Assembly: GCA_039800965.1 (NCBI GenBank)
Contig: JBDLPS010000059.1
Span: forward strand, 1 to 12,624
DNA: 12,624 nucleotides
Origin: ZC4RG30 sp039800965
Lineage (GTDB): Bacteria; Pseudomonadota; Gammaproteobacteria; Steroidobacterales; Steroidobacteraceae
Direction: 5' to 3'
The notes below the pieces were generated by a model. The model was not told the origin of the DNA. It saw nothing but the letters and a program-made list of their open reading frames with translations, and made no database searches. Made by a program: the position numbers and the translations under genes. The first letter of the stretch is position 1; each line of letters begins with the position of its first letter. Below, in pieces: positions 1 through 8,717 of this stretch.

Positions 1-680
1 ACCCAGCCCCCGCTGTGGCGACCCCAGGCGCTGACGCGCAGACCCAGCACGCCGTCCTTCAGCGGGCCGCCGAATGCGGCGCCGGCCTCGTAGCCCGGAT
101 CACCGTGGGCCGTCATCGCCACTTCGGCGCGGCCGTAGAGGCTGTCCTTCACGAGGCTCGGAGTCGGGGTGATGAAACGCACCACGCCGCCTTCGGCGCC
201 GGCGCCAAAGAGCGTGCCCTGCGGACCGCGCAGTACCTCGACGCGTTCCACGTCGAAGACCTCGGGAAAGACGGTGCCGGCGAGGTTCACCGGGTTGTTG
301 CGGGCCTGCAGCGGCGTGTCATCGATGTAGATGCCGGTGGTCGCCGCGCCGCTATTGGAGTCGATGCCGCGGATCGACACGCGGTCGCCCGTGCCGTTCG
401 AGCCTTGGTCGCCCAGGTCGACGCCCGGCGTCTGCGAGACGATATCGTCGATCGAGCGGATGCGCCGTTCGTCGAGCATGGCCTGCGTATAGGCGCTGAG
501 GCTGATGGGTACCTTGCTGAGGGCAATGGCCTGCTTCGTCGCGGTCACGACGATTTCCTCGAGGCCGGTCGAGGACTCATCCTCGGCGCCGGCGGCGAGC
601 GCCGGCTGCGCGAGGACGCTCGAGAGACAGGACGCGGCAAGCAGCCGCAAGGGCAGGGGTCGGCGGTGGTGCAAATTCAT
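1..680 (-). CDS. TonB-dependent outer-membrane receptor, N-terminal part (gene continues past the left edge)
   Basis: Reading leftward from ATG at 680-678 gives 226 uninterrupted codons to the window edge. Residues 1-30 look like a signal peptide: a basic start (HHRR), a Leu/Ala core and an ALAA end. Residues 41-47 (EEIVVTA) are a typical TonB box. The plug domain follows at about 50-175, with VSIRGID (102-108), a GIYIDDTP strand (117-124) and the diagnostic RGPQGTLFGAGAEGG segment (151-165). After about 180 the first barrel strands begin (LYGRAEV, LGLRVSAWG). Family members import siderophores, vitamins, sugars or other large nutrients across the outer membrane using TonB/ExbBD energy. The substrate cannot be told from this part. 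The rest of the barrel, probably more than 500 residues, lies outside the window. There is no clear Shine-Dalgarno before the ATG, but a TAGAAT hexamer sits just upstream. The small cysteine-rich gene lies 41 bases upstream on the same strand. Confidence 0.95.
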   Translation of the reverse strand, partial: MNLHHRRPLPLRLLAASCLSSVLAQPALAAGAEDESSTGLEEIVVTATKQAIALSKVPISLSAYTQAMLDERRIRSIDDIVSQTPGVDLGDQGSNGTGDRVSIRGIDSNSGAATTGIYIDDTPLQARNNPVNLAGTVFPEVFDVERVEVLRGPQGTLFGAGAEGGVVRFITPTPSLVKDSLYGRAEVAMTAHGDPGYEAGAAFGGPLKDGVLGLRVSAWGRHSGGW

Positions 681-687
681 GCTGCCG

Positions 688-693
688 ATTCTA
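688..693 (-). promoter_or_regulatory. Possible -10 box for the TonB receptor gene (leaderless start candidate)
   Basis: Read on the minus strand, positions 693-688 are TAGAAT, five of six matches to the sigma-70 -10 consensus. It ends only 7 bases before the ATG at 680, so transcription would begin at or next to the start codon. No purine-rich ribosome site is visible between the box and the ATG, which fits a leaderless message. The -35 side is weak: the best match, GGGACA, has a long 19-base spacer. The gene may instead be read from a promoter upstream of the 722-1039 gene. Confidence 0.35.
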
Positions 694-721
694 GCCACTG
701 CGGCTCGCCGGGTGTCCCGTG

Positions 722-1039
722 TCAGTTGCGCGGCGGCCGACCGCCGCCTTGGCCACCGCCCTGGCCACCACCGGGACCGCCGCCGAAGCGCGGCATCTTG
801 TCCAGGGCCTGCTTGCAGGCGGGTTTGAGCTTCGCCTCGTTCTGGCGCAGACACATCATGCGCTCACGGCCTTCGGCGCCGTTGCAGGTCGTCTTGAAGT
901 CCTCGGCGCAGGCTGCGCGCATCTTCTCCATGGCCTCGCGCATTTCCGGCGGCGGGCCGCCGCCCGGCGGGGCTTGTGCGATGGCGCTTCCTGCTGCGAG
1001 CCCGAGCAGCGATGCGGCCAGCCAGTGCTTCAGATGCAT
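722..1039 (-). CDS. Small secreted four-cysteine protein with a Gly/Gln-rich tail (cysteine-rich-repeat-like)
   Basis: This 105-residue protein starts at ATG 1039, with GAGGA (1052-1048) eight bases upstream as a good ribosome site. Residues 1-22 are a signal peptide (Leu/Ala core, cleavage probably after AIA or AIAQ). A short Pro/Gly-rich stretch (PPGGGPPPE) follows. The folded core is about residues 32-82, with four cysteines at 44, 52, 63 and 75 spaced C-x7-C-x10-C-x11-C. The order CAEDF..C...CLRQNEAKLKPAC resembles one cysteine-rich (GLG1-type) repeat as found in small bacterial periplasmic proteins; this is a match from memory. The tail, residues 86-105, is GGGPGGGQGGGQGGG followed by RPPRN. 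The four cysteines could form two disulfides in the periplasm. Its stop lies 41 bases before the TonB receptor, so it may be co-transcribed and act with it, but no function is known. Confidence 0.85.
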   Translation of the reverse strand: MHLKHWLAASLLGLAAGSAIAQAPPGGGPPPEMREAMEKMRAACAEDFKTTCNGAEGRERMMCLRQNEAKLKPACKQALDKMPRFGGGPGGGQGGGQGGGRPPRN

Positions 1040-1128
1040 GGTGATATCCTCGTTGTGGCGTTGTACGACAGGATCCAGACCATGTTCACGACCACGGCGA
1101 CCGCCGGCAAGTTCCCCGCGGGCAGGCC

Positions 1129-2256
1129 TTGAGCTCCTGTCCGCACCGCCCGCCCTGCGCGGGTTGTCCGCGATTCGGCGAGAGGGGTATCGACCCCGCC
1201 GCGAAGTACCGGCTCGACCAGTTGGCCCGCGACCATGGGCTGCCGCCGGTTCATGTCATCACGGGTGGCACGCGGGGGTTCCGCCTGCGTGCGCGCCTGG
1301 CGATCCGCGGCCGCCGCCGTGCGCCGAAGATCGGTCTGTTCGCGGCGGACAGCCATCACGTCGTCACGATCCCGAACTGCAGCGTGCAGCATCCGTTGAT
1401 CAACCATGTGTCGGCTGTCGTGCGGCGTGCGCTTGTCGATGCCGACATCCCGCCTTACTCGGACATGGCACACGATGGCCTTTCGCGTTACCTGCAGGTC
1501 GTCGTCGAGCGTCGATCGCAGCGTGCGCAGGTGGTGCTCGTGGGCAACTGCGAACGCCCGGATCCGCTTGCGCCCGCGCTGGACCTGATCCGCGAGCGCC
1601 TGGGTGACGATCTCCACAGCCTGTGGTTCAACGCGAACACGCACCGGGGCAACACGATCCTCGGGCCGGATTTCGTGAAGTGGCACGGGCCCGATTGCGT
1701 GGTCGAGCAGTTCGGCGGACCCGCCGTCCACTATCCGCCGGGCGCCTTTGGCCAGAGCAACCTCGAGATCGCCGAGCGCATCGTGGACCAGTTGCGTGCG
1801 GAAGTGCCGATGGCCTCGCAGGTGGCGGAGTTCTATGCCGGTGTCGGCGCGATCGGGCTGTCGCTGCTGGGTGGCCTGCAGCGCCTCGTGCTCAACGAAG
1901 TGAGCCCGGCGTCGCTCGACGGCCTGCGTCGGGGCATCGATGCGCTGGGCCGCGAAGAACAGGCCAGGATCGCCGTCGTGCCGGGCCCCGCTGGCAGCGC
2001 GCTTGCCGCGCTTGATGCCGCGGACGTGGTCATCGTCGATCCGCCGCGCAAGGGACTGGATGCGCCGCTGCGCGATGCGCTGCAGGCGCGCCCGCCGCGA
2101 CTGCTGCTGTATGTCAGCTGTTCGCTCGATTCGCTGCGCGACGACCTTGCCGTACTCACGCGGGATGGCGGCCTGCGCCTGGCCGGGCTCACGGCCTTCA
2201 ACCTCATGCCCTTCACCGGGCACGTCGAAACGCTTGCCCGCCTGGAGCGCGCATGA
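1129..2256 (+). CDS. Iron-sulfur RNA (uracil-5-)-methyltransferase, RlmC/RlmD/TrmA family
   Basis: The protein has 375 residues. It transfers a methyl group from S-adenosylmethionine to C5 of a uridine in rRNA or tRNA. The N-terminus has C4-x5-C10-x2-C13, and Cys84 (IPNCSVQHP) is a plausible fourth ligand of the [4Fe-4S] cluster known in this family. The Rossmann methyltransferase domain has the motif EFYAGVGAIGL (234-244), VDPPRKGLD (303-311), the catalytic cysteine Cys331 in YVSCS, and the general base Glu367 in HVETLA. PPGAFGQSN (203-211) is the usual family motif before the SAM fold. There is no N-terminal TRAM domain, and the length is that of E. coli RlmC, so an RlmC-like architecture fits; the target uridine (U747, U1939 or tRNA U54) is not determinable. 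The start is TTG. The frame closes upstream at a TGA (1042-1044) with no ATG, GTG or other TTG between, and the cluster cysteines begin at residue 4. It is the first gene of a three-gene run. Confidence 0.92.
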   Translation: MSSCPHRPPCAGCPRFGERGIDPAAKYRLDQLARDHGLPPVHVITGGTRGFRLRARLAIRGRRRAPKIGLFAADSHHVVTIPNCSVQHPLINHVSAVVRRALVDADIPPYSDMAHDGLSRYLQVVVERRSQRAQVVLVGNCERPDPLAPALDLIRERLGDDLHSLWFNANTHRGNTILGPDFVKWHGPDCVVEQFGGPAVHYPPGAFGQSNLEIAERIVDQLRAEVPMASQVAEFYAGVGAIGLSLLGGLQRLVLNEVSPASLDGLRRGIDALGREEQARIAVVPGPAGSALAALDAADVVIVDPPRKGLDAPLRDALQARPPRLLLYVSCSLDSLRDDLAVLTRDGGLRLAGLTAFNLMPFTGHVETLARLERA

Positions 2257-3224
2257 AGACCTTGCTTGTCTGGACCGGTGGCGACGATGGCCCGCTCTGC
2301 GTGGCGCTGCGCGCGGTGCCGGGCATCGAGCTGCGGCGGGCGGCCGACAAGGCCGAGGCGCTGGCGCTGATGCCCCATGTCGACGGCATGGTCGGTTCGG
2401 TGATCGGCTGGGATGAAAACCTCGCACAGGGGTTGCGCGGAGCACCGCGACTGCGCTGGCTGCAGGTGATGAACACCGGTTTCGACAATCTCGAGCAGCT
2501 CGGCCTGCCTGCCGGCCTGCAGTTGTCGACGCTGGGCGAACTGGGCAGCCCCGCCGTGGTCGAACATGCCGTCGGACTGCTGCTCGCCTTGTGTCGCGGC
2601 CTGCATCGGGCGCGCGATCTCACGCGTGCCGCGCGCTGGGACAGTTCATCACTTCGCGGCAGCATCGTGTCGCTACACGGCCGCCGTGTCGTCGTCGTCG
2701 GTGCGGGGTCGATCGGCCTGGGCGTGGCGCGGGCGCTGCGCGCGCTGGGCGCCGAAGTTGTCGCCCTTGGCACGCGGGCCCGAGACGAGAAGGGCATTCC
2801 CGTGCGTCCGATAGCGGAACTGCCCGAGGTGCTCGATGGTGCGAAGGCCGTGGTGGTCTGTGCCCCGCTCAAGCGGGCGACGACACGCCTGCTCGATGCC
2901 GCGGCTCTCGCCACGATGCCGCGCGGTGGCTTCCTGGTGAACATTTCGCGCGGTGCGATCGTCGACATGATGGCGCTCTGTGCTGCGCTCGACAGCGGGC
3001 AGCTTGCGGGCGCCGGACTCGATGTGACCGACCCTGAACCCTTGCCGGCGGATCATGCGCTGTGGCGACAGGAGGGCCTGATCATCACGCCGCACGTCGC
3101 CTGGGCGGGCGTCGCGCCCGAGACGCAGCGGCAACGCATCGATTTCGTCGTCGCAAACGCAAGGCGTTTCGCGGCGGGCGAGGCTCCTCGGGGTCTTGCC
3201 GCGTTCGAGACCCTCGAAGCCTGA
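2253..3224 (+). CDS. D-2-hydroxyacid dehydrogenase, NAD(P)-dependent
   Basis: This 323-residue enzyme has the usual length for the family and interconverts a 2-hydroxy acid and the 2-oxo acid. The N- and C-terminal parts form the substrate-binding domain (about 1-95 and 290-323); the middle is the nucleotide-binding domain. The dinucleotide loop is GAGSIG (150-155) after the strand RRVVVV. The catalytic triad is visible: Arg233 in NISRGAIVD, Glu262 in DVTDPEPLP and His281 in TPHVAW. The usual aspartate at the end of the second beta strand is absent (VVALGTRAR, with Arg175 and Arg177 nearby), which suggests a preference for NADP; this is inference. The start overlaps the stop of the methyltransferase gene as ATGA, with GGAG at 2244-2247 as ribosome site, so translation is probably coupled. 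The substrate is unknown; glyoxylate/hydroxypyruvate reductase-like activity or a sugar-acid-derived oxo acid are possibilities. Confidence 0.92.
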   Translation: MKTLLVWTGGDDGPLCVALRAVPGIELRRAADKAEALALMPHVDGMVGSVIGWDENLAQGLRGAPRLRWLQVMNTGFDNLEQLGLPAGLQLSTLGELGSPAVVEHAVGLLLALCRGLHRARDLTRAARWDSSSLRGSIVSLHGRRVVVVGAGSIGLGVARALRALGAEVVALGTRARDEKGIPVRPIAELPEVLDGAKAVVVCAPLKRATTRLLDAAALATMPRGGFLVNISRGAIVDMMALCAALDSGQLAGAGLDVTDPEPLPADHALWRQEGLIITPHVAWAGVAPETQRQRIDFVVANARRFAAGEAPRGLAAFETLEA

Positions 3225-3225
3225 C

Positions 3226-3230
3226 GGGGA
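3226..3230 (+). promoter_or_regulatory. Ribosome binding site that fixes the start of the enolase-superfamily gene
   Basis: GGGGA lies seven bases before ATG 3238. An in-frame ATG at 3196 would add 14 residues inside the preceding gene but has no such site. It would also add a non-conserved leader before the typical MRIQSMDIF beta strand, so 3238 is preferred. Confidence 0.7.
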
Positions 3231-3237
3231 CAGCAGC

Positions 3238-4425
3238 ATGCGCATCCAGTCGATGGATATCTTTCGTGCGGACGGCGGCTGGCGGCCGCTGTCCTTCCTG
3301 CGGTTGCGGACCGATACCGGCTTGACCGGTTGGTCTGAATTCGCCGAATCCGTCTGGGCGCCGGGACTTGCCGATGTGATCCTCGCCCTGGGCACGCGGG
3401 TGGTGGGGTCCGATCCCCGGGTCTGGGCGAAACTGTCCGCCGACCTGCATGCGCTGACGCAGTTCACCGCCGGTGGCCTGTCGCACCAGGCGGTTGCCGC
3501 CATCGAGAACGCCTGCCTCGACCTTGCAGGCAAGGCGCTGGGCGTGCCGGTGTACCAGCTCTTCGGTGGGCCGCTGCGGCAGGACATCGAGCTGTACTGG
3601 TCCCACTGCGGCAGCTTCCGCGTGCGTGACCCGGACTTCTTCTCGCGTGTCCTCGGCTGTTCGCCCGTACGCGGACTGGTCGACCTGCCGGCTCTGGGCC
3701 GCGAGGCCGGGCAGCGTGGTTACGGCACGGTGAAGACCAACCCCATGGCCTTTGATGACGGCGCGCCGGTGCTGCTGAACCCGGGTTTCGCGCCGGGTCT
3801 CGCGCACGGCCGCACCCTCGATGGACGCACTCTTGCCGGCATCGTTGCGCAGTGCCGCGCACTGCGTGACGGGCTGGGGCCGGATCGGGGGCTGATGCTC
3901 GACGTGAACTTCTCCTTGCATCCGGGCGCGCTGCGTCGCCTCGGTCGCGCGTTGGCGGATGTGGGGCTGACCTGGCTGGAGGCGGATCTGGCCTCGCCCG
4001 AGGCGTTGGCAGCGGTGCGCTCCGCCGTGCCGGTACCCATCGCTTCGCTGGAGTCGCTGCACGGTCGCCGTGCGTATCGGCCGTACTTCGAGGCCGGTGC
4101 GGTGGATGTCGCCGTCATCGACGTGCTCTGGAACGGCCTCGGCGAATCGCTGCGCATCGCGGCGCTCGCCGAGAGCCATGAGGTCAACGTCGCGCCCCAC
4201 AACTTCTACGGCCCGCTCGCCGATCTCATGGCCGCGCATTTCTCTGCGGTGGTGCCGAACCTCGAGATCATGGAGATCGAGGGCGACGACGTGCCCTGGA
4301 AGTACGAACTGCTGACGCAGGCGCCGGTGCGGCGGGATGGGCGGCTCGCCATCCTGCAGGGGCCGGGCTGGGGTGCGGAGATCGACGAGAAGGTCCTCGC
4401 CGCGCACCCCTGGCCTCGAGGCTAG
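3238..4425 (+). CDS. Enolase-superfamily enzyme, mandelate racemase subgroup (probable acid-sugar dehydratase)
   Basis: The protein has 395 residues. The N-terminal capping domain is about 1-115, with the family signature around AIENACLDLAGKALGVPVYQ (88-107). A TIM-like barrel follows. The three metal-binding carboxylates are visible as Asp222 (LDVN), Glu248 (WLEAD) and Glu272 (ASLES). His321 in VAPHNFYGP, with Asp295 in VIDVLWNG, matches the His-Asp dyad that acts as base in the mandelate racemase subgroup. On the opposite face the usual Lys-x-Lys is Lys166-Thr-Asn168, so only one lysine is kept. This is more like dehydratase members than true racemases. These enzymes remove an alpha proton from a carboxylate with Mg2+ and usually dehydrate sugar acids. 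The identity of the acid is unknown. The gene lies 13 bases after the hydroxyacid dehydrogenase and probably shares its transcript. Its stop shares CTAG with the esterase stop on the other strand. Confidence 0.9.
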   Translation: MRIQSMDIFRADGGWRPLSFLRLRTDTGLTGWSEFAESVWAPGLADVILALGTRVVGSDPRVWAKLSADLHALTQFTAGGLSHQAVAAIENACLDLAGKALGVPVYQLFGGPLRQDIELYWSHCGSFRVRDPDFFSRVLGCSPVRGLVDLPALGREAGQRGYGTVKTNPMAFDDGAPVLLNPGFAPGLAHGRTLDGRTLAGIVAQCRALRDGLGPDRGLMLDVNFSLHPGALRRLGRALADVGLTWLEADLASPEALAAVRSAVPVPIASLESLHGRRAYRPYFEAGAVDVAVIDVLWNGLGESLRIAALAESHEVNVAPHNFYGPLADLMAAHFSAVVPNLEIMEIEGDDVPWKYELLTQAPVRRDGRLAILQGPGWGAEIDEKVLAAHPWPRG

Positions 4426-5465
4426 CGGTCCCTCAGTCGCACCGAGAAGAAGGGCAGCACCTTCGAGCTGAGCCGCTCGTCGATGGCGCTGACATGGTCG
4501 CCCTCGTAGATCATCGCCTCGTGCGCCACGCCGTGGTCCGCGAGGATGCGATCCAGCTGGCGCACGGTCTGCGCGATGCCCGTGTCGCGGTCGCCCGCGT
4601 CGATGACGATGCCGTCGTAGCGCTTCAGCGCCGGGATGTACTGGGTGGCCATCGCGAGCGGGGCGTTCGCCGCCCAGCGTGCGATCACGTCGGCGTCTGG
4701 CTGGCCGTCCTTCACCGGCAGGTCCAGATAGCGCGGCGGATTTTTCGGATTCGGCGACCACGCTGCCGCCGAGGCGAGCATGGCCTTGGTGCCGAAATCG
4801 GCTTTCTGCAGGTCTTCGTCGGTCACTACCTTGGCGACCTTCACCATCGCATCGCTCGCCGGTTGCAGCGACGCGCCCATGCAGCAGGGGCTCATCGCAT
4901 ACAGGCTGTGGAACACCTCCGGGTACTTCATGCCGATGCGCACCGTGCCGTAGCCGCCCATCGAATGGCCGGCCAGGCCGCGCGACTCGCGCTTTGCGAG
5001 CGTGCGGTAGTGTGAGTCGACGTATGCGACCAGTTCCTTCGCGACGAAGCTTTCCCAGTCGCCCGTCACCGCGGAGCTGGAATACATGCTGCCCTGGTAA
5101 CGCGTGTAGGCGTTGGGCATGACGATGATCATCTCGCGTACGCCGGCCGCGAAGGCCTTGTCCGCGGCGGTGGGCACATTGACGAAATGCTTGCCCGTGC
5201 GGCCGAACCAGCGGTCGTCCGAATCGGTGTAGCCGTGCAGGAGATAGAGCACCGGATAGCGGCGCTGCGGGGACTTCGCGTAGCTGGGGGGCAGGTAGAC
5301 AGTCACCTGTCGCTCGGCGGGGTCCCCTTCGAGGTTGCCCTTGAGGGCCTCGCTTGGAACCTGCGCCTTCTGCAGGCGCTCGACCGGCGCGGCCGCGTGG
5401 ACGGCCGCGAAGGAGGAGAGGGCGGCCAGGGCCGCCACCATCAGGACGACCTTGGCCTGCTTCAT
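4422..5465 (-). CDS. Secreted alpha/beta-hydrolase esterase (esterase D/putative feruloyl or acyl esterase family)
   Basis: The protein has 347 residues. Residues 1-24 are a signal peptide (a lysine near the start, a hydrophobic core, AVHA before AAP), so it acts in the periplasm or outside. The hydrolase fold is recognisable from VTVYLPPSY (54-62), YPVLYLLHGYTD (70-81, oxyanion region), MIIVMPNAY (112-120) and the nucleophile elbow GLAGHSMGGYG (163-173) with Ser168. The catalytic His is probably His324 in YEGDHVSA, and the acid is probably Asp292 or Asp294 in DAGDRD. These features match the PF00756 esterase family, which includes S-formylglutathione hydrolases, feruloyl esterases and enterochelin/mycolyl-type esterases. 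A signal peptide argues against the cytosolic formylglutathione enzyme. The substrate is unknown. The gene starts 4 bases after the icd stop and is probably translated from the same message; no strong ribosome site of its own is seen. Confidence 0.9.
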   Translation of the reverse strand: MKQAKVVLMVAALAALSSFAAVHAAAPVERLQKAQVPSEALKGNLEGDPAERQVTVYLPPSYAKSPQRRYPVLYLLHGYTDSDDRWFGRTGKHFVNVPTAADKAFAAGVREMIIVMPNAYTRYQGSMYSSSAVTGDWESFVAKELVAYVDSHYRTLAKRESRGLAGHSMGGYGTVRIGMKYPEVFHSLYAMSPCCMGASLQPASDAMVKVAKVVTDEDLQKADFGTKAMLASAAAWSPNPKNPPRYLDLPVKDGQPDADVIARWAANAPLAMATQYIPALKRYDGIVIDAGDRDTGIAQTVRQLDRILADHGVAHEAMIYEGDHVSAIDERLSSKVLPFFSVRLRDR

Positions 5466-5469
5466 GGCT

Positions 5470-7695
<2,226 letters not shown>

Positions 7696-7734
7696 CGGGC
7701 GTCTCCGGGGCGGGAAAGTCGTGGGGTGTCAGCC

Positions 7735-7746
7735 TGCTAGTATACC
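7735..7746. promoter_or_regulatory. Two-way promoter element between icd and the AEC transporter gene
   Basis: On the minus strand, 7744-7739 read TATACT, five of six matches to a -10 box. This places the icd start about 35-40 bases before its ATG, with a weak -35. On the plus strand, TGcTAGTAT (7735-7743) is an extended -10 type sequence that could serve the gene at 7782. Both are built around the palindrome GTATAC (7740-7745), so the two polymerases would compete for overlapping DNA. The icd direction is the better supported. Confidence 0.45.
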
Positions 7747-7781
7747 CCCGCCATCCGGCCTCCCGGGATTCGAGCCACCCC

Positions 7782-8690
7782 ATGACAGTGCAACTGCAGA
7801 TCGCTTTCCTCATCGGATTGTTCGCCTTCGGCGTGGCGGCCCGTCGCCGCGGCTGGCTCGGTCCGCCCCACGCCGGAAAGATGCTGCAACTGGTGATGAC
7901 GGTCGGCCTGCCGGCGCTGTTCATCGCCAATGTCAGCCGTATCCCGCTTCACGCCGAGCTCGCTGCATTGCCGGCGTCGGCGATCTTCCAGATGCTCGTG
8001 ACATTGGGTGTGGGTTGGTTTGTCGGGCGACGGCTTGCGTTGCCTCGTGTGTCGCTGGGTGCCTTCATCATCTGTGGCATGTCGATCAATGCCAGTTTCA
8101 TGTTCCCGTTCCTGCTCGCGGGATGGGGGCGCGAGGCCTTCGCGCAGTTGGCGCTGTTCGATCTGGGCAACTCGCTGATACAGGCGACGGCCCTGTACGC
8201 CACGGGCGCTTACTACGGCGGACATGCCGTGGGCGCACGGGCCATTCTGAAGCGCGTATTGAGCTTCCCGCCCTTGTGGGGCCTCATCGTCGCGCTGGCC
8301 ATCAACGTCTCCGGCCATCGGTTGCCGGTGGACCTGGCGGACGGCCTGGGGCTGGTCGGGCGCCTGATCCTGCTGCTGTCGATACTGTCCGTCGGCATCC
8401 TGTTCGACGCGAAGCTCGTGCGTTCGTCGACGGTGTTCCTCGCGGTACTGATGCGTGTCGCGCTCGGCTTCCTGCTGGCCTGGCTCTTCGTGACGGTATT
8501 CGGGCTGACGGGAATGACCCGTGCGGTCGTGCTGCTGGCCAGCGCTGCGCCGATCGGCTTCAGCGTGCTGGTCATCGCGAACCGCGAGCACCTGGATCGT
8601 GAACTCGCGGCGAGCGCCGCATCCCTGTCGGCGCTCTTTGCCCTGGTCTATGTGCCGCTGGGGCTCTGGCTGCTCAACCCCGCGGGCTGA
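7782..8690 (+). CDS. AEC-family (auxin efflux carrier-like) transporter
   Basis: This 302-residue integral membrane protein has about ten hydrophobic segments, near residues 3-20, 33-50, 63-82, 91-113, 119-142, 162-177, 189-208, 217-240, 246-267 and 279-298. Family signatures are MTVGLPALFIANV (39-51) in the second segment, SINASFMFPF (101-110), and LLASAAPIGFSVLVIA (251-266), which carries the conserved Pro-containing helix break. Bacterial AEC proteins (PF03547) carry organic acids such as malate or malonate, and some export auxin-like compounds; the substrate here is not visible. It is divergent from icd and converges on the SYLF gene, so it is probably a single-gene transcript. The ribosome site is weak: a GGGATT lies 15 or so bases before the ATG, and the mRNA leader would be short. 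Confidence 0.9.
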   Translation: MTVQLQIAFLIGLFAFGVAARRRGWLGPPHAGKMLQLVMTVGLPALFIANVSRIPLHAELAALPASAIFQMLVTLGVGWFVGRRLALPRVSLGAFIICGMSINASFMFPFLLAGWGREAFAQLALFDLGNSLIQATALYATGAYYGGHAVGARAILKRVLSFPPLWGLIVALAINVSGHRLPVDLADGLGLVGRLILLLSILSVGILFDAKLVRSSTVFLAVLMRVALGFLLAWLFVTVFGLTGMTRAVVLLASAAPIGFSVLVIANREHLDRELAASAASLSALFALVYVPLGLWLLNPAG

Positions 8691-8717
8691 AGTCGCCAGG
8701 GCCCGGGTGGAGCAGGG

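Noticed and set aside
740..785. Repetitive CCACCGCC-type tract
   Set aside because: It is the coding sequence of the Gly/Gln-rich tail of the small secreted protein, not a separate repeat element.
15..1607. A 530-codon plus-strand frame across the TonB receptor and the small gene
   Set aside because: It is opposite two genes with signal peptides and clear motifs and overlaps the methyltransferase; its Pro/Arg-rich product has no domain.
1030..2445. A 471-codon open frame on the minus strand opposite the methyltransferase gene
   Set aside because: The plus-strand frame has all methyltransferase motifs, and the minus-strand product has low-complexity, Arg-rich composition.
3085..4761. A 558-codon open frame on the minus strand opposite the enolase-superfamily gene
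   Set aside because: It runs across the ends of three well-supported genes, is rich in Arg, His and Gln, and has no domain or signal. It is a shadow frame.
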